Made by a program: the position numbers and the translations under genes. From NCBI GenBank assembly GCA_017562135.1, contig QEYB01000713.1, positions 1-64,000 on the forward strand: a stretch of DNA of 64,000 nt, read 5' to 3'. The notes under the pieces were generated by a model. The model did not search any database. It worked only from the letters and a program-made list of their open reading frames with translations, and had not been told where the DNA came from. Positions 11,939 to 22,530 of this stretch are shown here, one piece after another (within the stretch, counting starts at the first letter, position 1; each line of letters opens with the position of its first letter). This DNA comes from Dipylidium caninum (Eukaryota; Platyhelminthes; Cestoda; Cyclophyllidea; Dipylidiidae).

Positions 11939-13590
11939 GGCAAAGTAGAAGAGAGAGAAAGAGCGTTTTAGCACACAAACTCCTCCTGGAAGCAGTCGGT
12001 GAGAGTGGAGGGAAGCGGGCGAGTGGATTCGGGGAAAACGCGGACTGTGTCGACCAACTCACCCAGGGTGTCCGAGCATGGGGTATTACTACCGCAACTC
12101 CAAAGGGGATACATTTGTCCATAACGCATTTTATGTCTGCCTGCACGTACACTCATTCATACTTTGTCGACCAGAACCACCGTTGTTAGCTATGGGCACC
12201 GTCCTCTGACCACAGCGCCATCGGCCTCTTAGTCATTTCTCCCTTCATCCTGTCTAGTTCCACCGCCCTCCACCCGCCTCTCCTTCCCCTAATTGGCCCT
12301 GCCTTCGGAGTCCAATGAGACTGCCGCCTACCTTTAACTAGCCTTCTTCTGCCTAATCACTATTCATTCTCCAAATCGCTCAGTCGCTCATGTCGTGTCA
12401 AAACAGTGGTGAGAAAAGTTTGCGAGGGCGTTTTTCTTTGCATTCGTCCTGCAATTCTGATCCTGCATATCACCCCATTTGCACATCGAACATCAACAGC
12501 TCAACTTCGCCAAGCTGACACTTTCAAGGAGAGCCGTTGGGAAGTGATGGGTGCATGACCGCTTTACAAATGACTAGTCCCAGCACATTCACCCACCTTT
12601 GGAGTGGAGGCCTTGACATCAATGCGGAGTACAACTGCTCTCTTGCGAGTTGAAGGCGTTAGTATTGCAAAGCACAGCGACATTGCGTCTGATCTCGCCA
12701 CCGTTCGTTCCGCACCGTGCTTCGTCGTAGGTTAACGCAACCCAAGGCTGGAAAGGGACTCAGCGGTTCGAAATTCCATCTTCTGATCGCCATTTGGAAG
12801 TGGTCGACTTGACACCACTTGATTTCTCTACGCACTCCAACTCGGCTTCGCAACCTGTCTGCCACTCTCCACCTTATAGCTGACAGCTTCGATCGTGGAG
12901 GTGGTGAGACATGAAGTATTTCATGCAGGTAACATTTATATCCCCTAATAACTTTCGATTCTGTCTCGTCTTTGGCGAGGTTCGGTGAAGTTGCCTCCAG
13001 CAGGCAGCCTACAAAGAAGTGGGCACCTTCGTCTCTGCCAGTGAGCAGCCCCGAGAAGTGGGAATGTGAAAGGGCACTCGACCAAGTTGTGTGAAGACGT
13101 TTGAGGGTGATTTACTCGAAGAATCCTCGGAAAGTATGTTTACATCCGCTTCTGTCACTTCCTTCAGTAGCCTACTTGGTCTCACACAGATTTCGGCGTC
13201 AACGTCACTCCCATGGAGGAGGTGTCATAAAAGCGTTGAAAGGAATCTTGGGCCAGTTGTCAAATTGGCAGAGACAATGGCCGACATTGAAACGATTCAC
13301 TCACATTGACGCTACTTTTCGGAGGGAGGACGTCACCACAGTGTGAGGTGGAGAATGATTCCATCACAATTCCACTGTCCCTTCAATCGAATACAACTAC
13401 TGCCGTCAGGCCATAGACGGTTTCACTTACCCAACTTCGATAGTTTCAACTATTTTAGATTTGAGAAGCACGAGCTACTCAGCGCCGTGGCACGAGAAAC
13501 AAAGCCAATTGGTTTAAGAGAAGGTTTTCCATCGGTTTAATGACGAAGCTGGGGCATCATTTACAGAAGAGACGTAAATGGGGATTGAAA

Positions 13591-15562
13591 TTACGAGGTG
13601 AAATGATGGATGTGTCTGCGATTCCTGAAAGCTTTGGCGTAGGGGTTGTGCTCTATTTTTCTCTCGGTAATGCGTCCGTCGTGGTAGGCGGTGACCGCGA
13701 TGAACTCCGTCTCCGGAATGATGTAGGCACCCACGTATTGGAGGCGTCCCGACATCCATCTTCTTCGCTGGCCTCTCATTCTGCTGCGGCCCTTGCCTCT
13801 GCCCCCAATTCGTCCGACGCCCGTCTCTCCGTATCCTCTCTCTCCTCCTCCACTCGGCGTCGACGACCACTCACTCTCGACCCCCAAGTGCCGCACAATG
13901 TGGAATCGTGGAATATACATACGCATGCTCTGTGCATACAGCTGAAAAGGAGAAAAGGTCTCACCTCGTCGCTTCCTCACCCTCCCACACACTCACTCAC
14001 CCACTCACCCAATCACCCACTCTCCAGCCCGCATTCGCAGACTTGGAAGCAGTGACAGATTGTGAGTGCGAGACGACCACTGCACTTACTATATTCTCGC
14101 CGAGCCTCGTCTCTGGATCGTTGCTGATTTTGGCATTGCGGAATCCCACACCGACATGCATCAGAACGGAGCCTTGTTCACATTCTCCAGGAGGAACGTA
14201 GATGAGCGAGGCTGTTGACAATGCAATAGAAGAGGTTACGAGTAAGAAGGCTTTCTCTGCTACTGTGCCATACACGAGTGGAGGTGAGGAACTCACATGG
14301 AGCATTGCGGTCAGTGGACTGGGAACTCCTGAAGGCAGTCCAACCGTCGGAATTGAATCTGTAGATTTGGTCATCCTTCGGTTGCAAATCCAAGAAGCAT
14401 GTGTACCGTGCATTGGGATCCAAGCCCTCGACGTCGACAGTGAGGGTGGGAAATATCCTCCTAGTAGAAGAAAGCAGCCTTCACTTGCCAGAAGGGAAGA
14501 TTTGACAAGCGTCGGTCGTGAGGTGGCCTACCTGCCTCTTGGGGAGAGGATCATCTCCATTTTACTGGTGGCCATATCCCTCCACGCCGCCGCGTGGTGC
14601 AGTCGAAGGGTGACAGAGGCTCGTCCCTCCCGACCACGTTCCCAATCCGAGCCAGCCACGCACACGGACGTGTAGGGCTCTCGAGGAGTGTGTGATCGTT
14701 GGAGCCAACGTTGCCACTGCTGTGAGGCGCCCTCACATCCCGTCATCATGGTGGAGAGCAGGTGGACAAAGAAGTCGTCCGGAGGTCGATGAAAGAGGTG
14801 TTCCACCTCTGTATCTGCTACGGCTTCAGGTGACCTCGTCCTCGTGGCATACTCTCTTCTCTCCACTCTGTCGACTCGTTCAATCGAGGCAGCTGCTGGA
14901 AAGGCAGATACCGCACTGGTGGGTGGATGGCTGTGTTGAGGCAGCGTGTAGTGTTGGGAGGGAGGTAGAAGTGTGGAAGCAACACCCAATTCCCCCCGAA
15001 TATCCTTGGGCATCGTAGCAGTAGTATCCTCTTTGGTGCTGCGATGATGCTTCGTAACATGGAATTTCCTGGTGCTGATAACTTGCGCTGGCGCCATGCT
15101 CGGTAGCGGGGAGAGTTGACTGATATTGGGCAATGGGCCAATATTGTTGCTCCTCACGCATTGCGGTCGGGAGCGTGCATTCGATTCTGTTATGGTGACC
15201 GAAGGCTTCGTGGACACCGCCTGATCGAGTGCTGCTATTTCATAGGGAGGAGGCGCGGCAACCCACGCCTGAGGCTGAATCCCGCCGCGTATTGCTCACT
15301 TGTCTGCCAACATTCCTGATTTGGACGCCTCGGGAGCTGAGTGAAGCGTAAGTCGACTGGATGGAGGAAGTACTGGAGCCGACACAAGGTTGTGGAACGC
15401 GTACGGGATTTGGGTCGTCGGTTGTGCGTATTCCACTGGTCGAGGTGGAAGGGGATAAAAGGCAGAATTCGTTTGCGCCTCCTCGTCTTCATACAGCATT
15501 GAGGTATACGTGTTAACATTGCCTCCACAAAACTCGTCTGAGTGTTCCTTGTTTTCATCCAT
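13591..15562 (-). CDS. T-box transcription factor, right-arm copy
   Basis: T-box proteins are sequence-specific nuclear transcription factors that control cell fate. The domain is recognisable exon by exon on the minus strand. One exon ending at 14532 carries [11 protein letters not shown], the counterpart of the family's TEMI..GRRMFP start. Exon 14297-14460 carries [19 protein letters not shown]. Exon 14090-14211 carries SLIYVPPGE and [12 protein letters not shown]. The exon starting at 13941 carries [11 protein letters not shown] and then [11 protein letters not shown] and HNPYAKAF, the DNA-contacting end of the domain. Introns of 71, 85 and 148 nt keep phase. A likely N-terminal exon is 15300-15562 (Met at 15562), followed after a 65-nt intron by a Tyr/Gln-rich stretch from 15234. 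Between about 14880 and 15160 the open frame switches, so an indel is suspected there. About 45 Arg/Gly-rich residues sit between RFHIVRH and PETEF where other T-box proteins have about 15; this is an insertion or an unrecognised intron. The subfamily was not determined. Confidence 0.85.
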
Positions 15563-16399
15563 GTCGGAAGTGACTAAGGCGAATAGAATCATAACAGGAA
15601 AGATAGTTGAAGTAGAATCTTCAATCAGAGGGGAGAGTGATGACGAATCAGTTAGCAACCACTTCAAAAGGGGAGGATTGTGTGCATCGAAGGAAGCAAT
15701 ATCTAAACGAATTCTTACATAAAGCCCAAATAAATAAGTCCTTCTTTCTCTGCTACGTTCCTCACGAAAGTTCAGGCATTAAAGCTTACTTGAACAGCCA
15801 ATAGAAGTGAACACGTCGGCCGCGAATGTACCAACAACCAATAGGAATTTCATCGGATCACGCGTGAACTCATCCAATGAGCTCGGATATGGTTGAGATC
15901 ACCAATCGACGATGGCAACAATCAGCCCCATATCTGCGTGGACCCCACTAAGGCCTCCTCTTCTCCGATGCCCCACTTTTCGTGTTCATCGCTTAAAGCG
16001 TGCATGAAGTCCTTCCTGAGGCATTCCACCTGACACAGATGCATTGTGCCTTGATTGTCCATTTCTCGTCTCGCTGACCTCAACAGACGGGCACCCACCT
16101 GGGCTTGTCCCGGTAGGTGGAGTGAGGTCGGTGTAATGCAGGTGGGAGGAGCCAGGCAGCGGGGTGATAGGGACACGAGGAGAGGAGAAGCCCTTCAGGG
16201 GATTTCTCGGCATGGAAAGGAAGACACCAGGAATTAATGATCTTGAAAGGCATGAGCGCTGATGCGCGATGGCTAACGAAGGGGGACACAGAGTCGGAGG
16301 CAGTAGGCTTATCGATGGCAAGAATTGACGATGCGAGGGAGGAAATAGCGATGTGATGAAGGACGGCTTCGTGATAGTCAACTGCACTGCCTTTTGCAT

Positions 16400-17330
16400 G
16401 GGCCAATGTTAGAGAGTGAGTGGTGAGGTGAGATGAAGCGTGTGAGGAGTCGGAGAAGACACTTCATTGCTGTCCTTGGTTTTAGCGAGATGGGACGTGG
16501 ACGAAGCTCTCGCCTTTGCCTCATCCTCGCTCATTGCCCTCCAAAAATTGCTATACGAGATATTTAACAATGAATGGGTTTTGCCCTGCTTGCCAATAAA
16601 TGCAGCGAGTCGTCATAATTTCATTGAGGCCGTGTTTATTCTCGTCTTTCATATTTACTAATCTTCTATGTTAATCCGTGTAAAGGGGACACCCATTCTC
16701 ATTGTGAGGCCGTTGCACCACCGTGTGGATGAGTGATGTGACCGGCGTGTAAGCTCAAGGCGCAGGACTTGTTTAGCGGTGGCAATCTCTCACAACTCAA
16801 ACATTAATTTTCATTATGCATTCCTATTTTAACACGATCTCAGTTAATTCAGTCCATTTGGTGAACAAGAGCTGGCACGTGCTTTCGTAGGCGGCCACAT
16901 AACTGTTGGCATCCTCCGCCATACCCCAGTTTTTTATGTTACCTGACGTATTGCTTATCGGACCACGCCTTTCGAGTTACTTAGTTATTCTCAAAGATAC
17001 ATCCACATACTGGCAGTGGACTGAGATACCTCAAGCACTGGTGATTTCCGACCACTAGGCACCAAGATTCAGTGTGCCCAGTGGCGCGCCACTAATTTCT
17101 CCACCAATGGGAGTTAACCAATTTTAATCCAATCACAATGCCCGTGCACATTCCGTGTTACGTTGTCACCTACTTTGCACCCACTACCAACAAGTTTTGC
17201 TCAGGCATTTGATATATTGTTGGGCACTTTTGGACTCCCAAAACTAACAGCTTTGCGAGAAAGTCATAGTGGCAACTCAGGAATGACCATGACAACTAGT
17301 TCCATGAGGAAATGCGGATGCGAGTCGACC
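16400..17330 (+). repeat. Repeat R2, outer-right copy
   Basis: Mirror of 1-780 through the arm duplication, continuing to about 17330 where it can still be matched to 7530-7640. This shows that R2 extends past the arm boundary set by the window edge. Confidence 0.55.
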
Positions 17331-17952
17331 CGACTGCGCCGTTGTTCAAAGTGTTAGAGAAAAGTGTGACACTGTCACCCACGACTTCCTCTCTTTCAGC
17401 ACATTATTAACAGAAAACAAGCAAAACACAGGTCTATTTGTTGACAGTGATTCTGCAGAGATCGGTGATTTCACTCATATGCTGGGGAAATTCTTCTCCA
17501 CTGCCTACATCTTTTTGGCAAGTGCTGAAGCAGTATTTAGACTCTGTCAGTATCCCAGACTTGCTCGGCTACGACTGTAAATCAGATCAGTGATTCCTCC
17601 TCTCACCCTGTCCAGTTTCTCGCCATCGAAACCACAGCAAGTAAGCAGGCACTGGTGGCGTTTATAGCCTCAACCAATATGAATGATGTGAACTAGGCAA
17701 AGCTAAAGCAATGAGGGACCCAATTTCTCCTCATGGCGACTGGTGACGTAGTTAATTTCAATAACGGTGGACAGCCTATGATGCCACCACCGTGAAAGGA
17801 TCAAATTGTTGAACAGTTAGACTAAAGTAAAGATGGTGCTGCGAAGAAGGAAGAGGACGTAGGGGAAAAGACAATGCCTGGCCTACTCGAAGGGGCTGAA
17901 GGGAAACGGGGAGCCCCCATTGTCCCGAAGCGAATTGGAAGGCCTGAGGAGG

Positions 17953-18480
17953 ATGCGGTAGGGAATAAGTGCTCGAGGTAGACTGTGATTAAACTTGCAC
18001 GTCATAACTCTGGCGTTAACACAGAGTTGACGCCTTAATCCGTCAGGTGTGGTGTCAAACGGACACGGATCGTGTTAACGAATTTGATTACTGGGCCTGT
18101 TTGTTAAAAGATTGGCGAATTTCTGCTGTCCGCCTCTTCCGGCGCTTCTACTCCACCAGACGCTGGCCACGACTTTGTTGTGCGGCAATGATTCTCCTAC
18201 CTGCTCGTCGTCATTCTCCTTCGGTATGGGCATGCCGGGACGAGGAGGTTGACAGTGGCCTCTGAGTGGCTAACAGACTGTCTTTTCCCTTATACCAAGG
18301 CATCCGCAGCCTGACGTGTTTGATAGCCTATAGATACGCTCTTTAATCGCCATCTGAGTTGTGGGGAGTGACTTGGATAGCTTTCTTCACCCCTTTGGTG
18401 GAATCGGGATGAGGAAATGCTATACTCCATTCTTACTGTTTATTTGCACATGGACAGCAGACGGGTAATTCTGTCATCCT
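17953..18480 (+). repeat. Dispersed repeat R1, copy B
   Basis: Same orientation as copy A, with all its landmarks in the same order. Short gaps and substitutions show an old duplication. Confidence 0.75.
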
Positions 18481-18619
18481 TGGTAGTCTCGGTTCGGATA
18501 GAGTTGAGACTGCAAGCAGAGAGGGTAAGTGAGACGAGGCCATGCAGGGTCATCATAGCTCACTCCACTACGTGTTGGCCTTCCACACTCGGGGAGTTGG
18601 CGAGCACGCACAAATTGTT

Positions 18620-18965
18620 GGATAGCGACGATAATGAGATGGTGGAAATTCATGAGGTGGAGTGTGGACGTGTGAATGATATCGTCAGAGTGGATGGTGA
18701 CAGAAAGCTGATGACCGTCGGAAAACAGCAGGGCGATCCGAGGAACCAGGTGGTGGTGGAAACGCAGTAAGACAATGATGTGGTGATGCCGGGGACAATC
18801 AGTGCGGAAGCGGTACGGTGAGGCCAAGGAGGAAAGAGGAGTGGAGCAGGTGCATGTGGGCATGGACGTGGAAGCAGAGGTGAAGGCAGAGGGAGTCAGA
18901 GAGCTGATGGACAGGCATTGCTTGTGGGGAGGGACAGAGAGAGGTATGGGGAAGGCAGGCTTCGT
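18620..18965 (+). repeat. Diverged copy of the arm sequence at about 6430-6770
   Basis: Same-orientation similarity to the left arm: GTGTGAA..ATATCGT.AGAGTGG, then GGTG followed by AG.AAG.TGATGAC, and further on GAAGC.GAGGTG.AG.CAGAGG and GACAGGCATT. Divergence is moderate. It lies next to repeat R1 (17953-18480) and the third T-box fragment, as if pieces of an arm-like unit were re-used here. Confidence 0.55.
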
Positions 18966-19464
18966 GGCAGTCAGATAGGAATTTGGTTTTCGGGGGCTGC
19001 ACTCCCAGGAGGAAAAAGAGAGGAAAATTGAAACTCGCAGAGTGCTCCTCGGTTCATATGCCTGTCCCTTGCGCAATGTCTTCTTTGAAAAAATACAATG
19101 TCTTCATCATAACGAGTAGTGGATGCTCCTCTTTCCCCTCCATCCTTGGGTTACTTATTTCTGGTCGGTTCCATCCTCCTCTCTATGAACTCAGTGCAAC
19201 CTAATCCCCCCAACAACGACGTCGTCGACTCACCCCGCCTCTCCCATTAGATTCCTAACAACAACAGTGGTCTACTGTCCCCTCGCAAGTTTAAACAAAT
19301 GGGCGCTCTTTGCCACTAATATTCTCTCCCTAAATTCCCCCTGTTTAGGGTTCAAATGAAGGTATTTTAGACGAATTAAGCGATGACTTCGGCGGAGGAG
19401 TGGCCAGTTAAATCGACAAGTGAGCACAAACTTCCACTAACTTATAGATATGAGCAAATCAGTG

Positions 19465-19772
19465 AGAGAATGATGAGTTTTGCTGGAATGAAATCTGTAG
19501 ATTTGGCTATTATTCTTCGGTGGCAAGTCTAATAAAACATGCATAAAATGCCTTCGGGTCCAGGCTTTCATTGTCGATGGTGAGGGTGGGAAACAACTTG
19601 CCCCAGAAGAGTGGCTTTACTTTTCAGGACAGTTGTTTCGAGAATCATGGCATTGAGGGAAAGCGCGGATCAGAACGTGGCTTCCCTGCCTCATTTTACT
19701 GGCGTGCGTATCTCTCCACTCCGCCGCGTAGTGCAGTGGCAGGGTATCAGACGCTCATCCCTCTGGAGCAAT
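19465..19772 (-). pseudogene. Third, diverged T-box gene fragment
   Basis: On the minus strand two blocks match the first two domain exons of the arm T-box gene. The upstream block (about 19620-19772) reads LHYAAEWRD..ASKM, compared with [13 protein letters not shown] in the right arm. The downstream block (about 19465-19590) reads FPTLTIDNESLDPKAFYAC, compared with [19 protein letters not shown]. It then needs a one-base shift to continue with LDLPPKNNSQIYRFHSS. Similarity is much lower than between the two arms, so this is an older duplicate. The rest of the T-box domain was not found next to it, hence fragment or pseudogene. Confidence 0.7.
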
Positions 19773-21763
19773 AAAATTCTGCAGTCTTCTCAAACGCCGA
19801 TGATTCGATGAACTGGGGACGAAGAACAAAGAGTAGACTGGGGGTTGGCATCTTCGAGTTACTATTCGAAATTGATACATTTGACAATTTCTTCTGACTC
19901 AACAGCAACGGCAGGACGTGGTAAACGCCCCACAAAACAGGACGCGGGAGCCGTGCGATGCAACTATTTGCTTTCGGGATTGCCGAACCACCGAGATCTA
20001 CCGCAGAGGCATCTGCCTGTGGTCTGATCAGTCCTCCCTCCATCTCCTCAGTCTTCCCCTCTGCTTCTCACCTCCACGGCGGGAGAGGCTTCCCTCAGCG
20101 GCTATCGTTCCTAACAACTCTTCGCCATCTCTTCAACCGTTTTCTAATGTATTTACGAGATACGGGTGATTTGCTCACGCGATGATGTCAACTCGTGCAA
20201 AGTTGGTACACTTGGCCCATCTGATCATCTTTCAGTGAGGAGCTGTCATCGGATCATAGCGCCCCACTGAATTTTATTCAACCGGAAAGAGCAACGAGTG
20301 TATCCCACCTCCTTCATACGAGGATGTGGTCTCTGCTTGGGGCATCGAAGGTGAGACAACCTGAACGACTACCTCTCGCTTATTGCCTTCACCAAATCCC
20401 TGCCCAAGTCCCTAACGGGCGGACATTAGGAAGGAAGACCAGATTGTAGCCATCACATCGCTAGTAGATGCCAGTTATTCCTCCCTTCTTTCTACTCCTC
20501 AGCCCCTGCCTTCACGTCAGACTGTGTAAGATCCTGGTGCAGTGAAGATGCTTCGCTTTCAACCACGTGGACCGGGCCACAGGAGTTTTGGGCACACAAA
20601 ACGACGGCATTAGCAGCGAGAGAGGGGACAGAGGAGAGTGAAGCACCAGTTGCCCCTCACCGCAATCTGTCAACGTAATGTAACCCCCGTAAGGGTGGAG
20701 TTAACGCTTCAAGGATAATGTTGCCTTGTCGGGAGATGTCTCTGGTCCTCTGACGACGGCGAGGCTAACTCCGCTGAAGAACTAGTTATTCCATTAAGCA
20801 ACAACGAGAACATCCCACACTCTGTCCCTTCCCCCACTACTTTTAGCTCTAACGAAGGCTGAAATGGCAGGACGGGAAGAACAAGTGACTGCATTGAGGA
20901 GTACTCAATGGAGTTTCTCGCGAGGATGCAGGCACTTGGCGCAACTCCTGTTGTACCGCATCCATTGGGAGTCGGGCATAACTCACCAAGCATACACACC
21001 CCTTGGAAGCTTGGAAGACGAGCTGTGGAAGGTGCAAGTCCCTCTTCTGCCATTGTCGTCTGTCATGAACACACCACTTGCCTGGCACTCATCACTTTCC
21101 TCGTATCTGCTGACGCTTTGGACCAGAATGGTTCAAGACTCACCGTTGACATCGCCTGACTGGGTGTGCGCACTGAGGAGCCCACACAAATTACACTTTC
21201 TATCAATTACAACAGGCGCCAGCCACATCGCTCTACTTGGCTCGTTATCTGCGCTGTTGATTTGCCATCAGAGACAATGTCTACTTCCCCATAGCGTCGC
21301 CGCCTCTTCTTCTTCTTCTTCTTCCTCTCCCTGAAAGAGAGCTAGGAAACAAGCATCACTGTACCATGTCGTTGGAAAATGAGTGAGACAGAAGTTAGCG
21401 TTCATGGTATTAAGACTGCGTCATCAAAGGGGAGCGGGGGGACGGGGAGCGGGGTTGAACACATTGCGGACGAAGTCCTGCTTCTGTGCGGACACACTCG
21501 CACACACACACACGCACACACACAGGGGGGCCCTTCATTCGCCCCCACATGTCAAAATCACTTGGGATTCCTCATACATACGAAAGGCAGACTGGGCGCC
21601 TGGAAACAGGCTGCGTTGCGCCACCTCATGGCATGGCCGACATCCACGCTGACGCATACTCGTCGCAGAGTCTGCCGGCGGTCAGATCTACTGGGTACCG
21701 AACGCGGTGAGCGATGACTGCTATTGTACGCGGAGGAACTGCGCCACACCGTCGGCGATACTG
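19773..21763. other. Stretch between the third T-box fragment and the FREM1-like gene
   Basis: Nothing firm was found. It holds a short (CTT)n run (21304-21324) and a (CA)n run (about 21497-21524). Open frames on both strands around 20.7-21.3 kb reach 156 codons but show no recognisable domain and overlap each other, so none is called. Confidence 0.5.
21497..21524 (+). repeat. (CA)n microsatellite
   Basis: A CA-dinucleotide run with two single-base interruptions, followed directly by a GGGGGG run. Confidence 0.9.
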
Positions 21764-22530
21764 CTAGCTTGGGAGGAGGGAGTGACAGCGGATGACGGCG
21801 GAAGAGTCGACTGCGCCGCGACTCGCTGCGCCGTGGCAGTCGTCTACGCAGGCCTCTGGGGTAGCCTGGTTCCCAGTTGGTGAAGTTCGTCTGTTCCATG
21901 CTGTGCCACACCCAGGCTCCGTTTATCACCGGCTTGTGTAGACCTGTGGCAAATGTGTATCGGCGAGTGTTAACCACTCATTTTGACTATGGCCAAAGGG
22001 CTGAGGAAACTCACCGATCCACAACGAGGTAACGTGCGACGGAAGGAGGGTCTTCAGCCAGGCGCTAGTGTCTGCGTCTGGCACACTAGTCAAGTAGCCG
22101 TGCTCGCCTTCACAGTGGTCCCGTGCCTCCAACCACGTCATGTTCTCCCTGAAGAGACGGTAGCATCGACTCTGAAACAGTGTCCAGCCTGTAATGTTGA
22201 GGAGATTTGGGTCAAGTGTTACTCGCAAAAGTTTTCATAATGATAGGGCAAAACGGGTAGGAACTCAAAGAAAAGCGAACGGAAGTAAGCGCTGGGGAGG
22301 GGGCTGTTATTCAAAAGCGGTCGCAAGAAACCCACCATGGGGGCAGGAGAATGCTGGAGTCCGTTTTCGCCGCCGCATAGACCGCAGGTAGGCCTTATTG
22401 AGGGCGGTCGAGTCGGGAATGACGTTGGAGGCCAACCAGTCGTGAAGCGACATACGACGACCTTGTCTCGCTTCATCTTCCTCCCCGCCGCCACTCGCAG
22501 TCTGCACCTGTTCTCCAAAAATAACTTCAA
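21764..22530 (-). CDS. FREM1-like: FREM1-like exons 19-21: linker and C-type lectin domain
   Basis: Exon 19 (22336-22530) is a polar linker ending CPHG. Exon 20 (22015-22188) begins GWTLFQSRCYRLF and contains TWLEARDHC, classic C-type lectin spacing, and it ends WIG. Exon 21 (21764-21943) continues with WVWHSMEQTNFTNWEPGYP. It then runs into an Arg-rich frame unless one C is removed at 21858-21861, after which EACVDDC and a further C, as expected at the domain end, are followed by a stop at 21764. The 71-nt intron 20 also stays open for most of its length. Carbohydrate binding is not implied; typical calcium-site motifs such as EPN or WND were not seen. Confidence 0.85.

Larger units (their letters stand above)
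9484..17145 (-). repeat. Right arm of the giant inverted duplication
   Basis: This is the reverse-complement partner of 1-7735. The inner edge is visible near 9484, where similarity to the left arm starts abruptly after unrelated spacer sequence. The outer edge near 17145 is set only by the left limit of the window; a more diverged match to repeat R2 continues to about 17330. The arm carries the better-preserved T-box gene on the minus strand at 13591-15562. Two long mirrored open frames (159 codons, 10658-11137 here and 6075-6554 in the left arm) differ at only a few codons. They look like low-complexity His/Ser/Thr-rich translation of a repeat and not a gene. Confidence 0.93.

Noticed and set aside
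18474..19076. 200-codon minus-strand frame
   Set aside because: Lies in a diverged copy of arm repeat DNA (near 6430-6770); the His/Ser-rich product resembles the repeat translation and not a protein family.
20864..21334. 156-codon plus-strand frame ending in poly-Ser
   Set aside because: Ends in a (TCT)n microsatellite, overlaps frames on the other strand and shows no recognisable domain.
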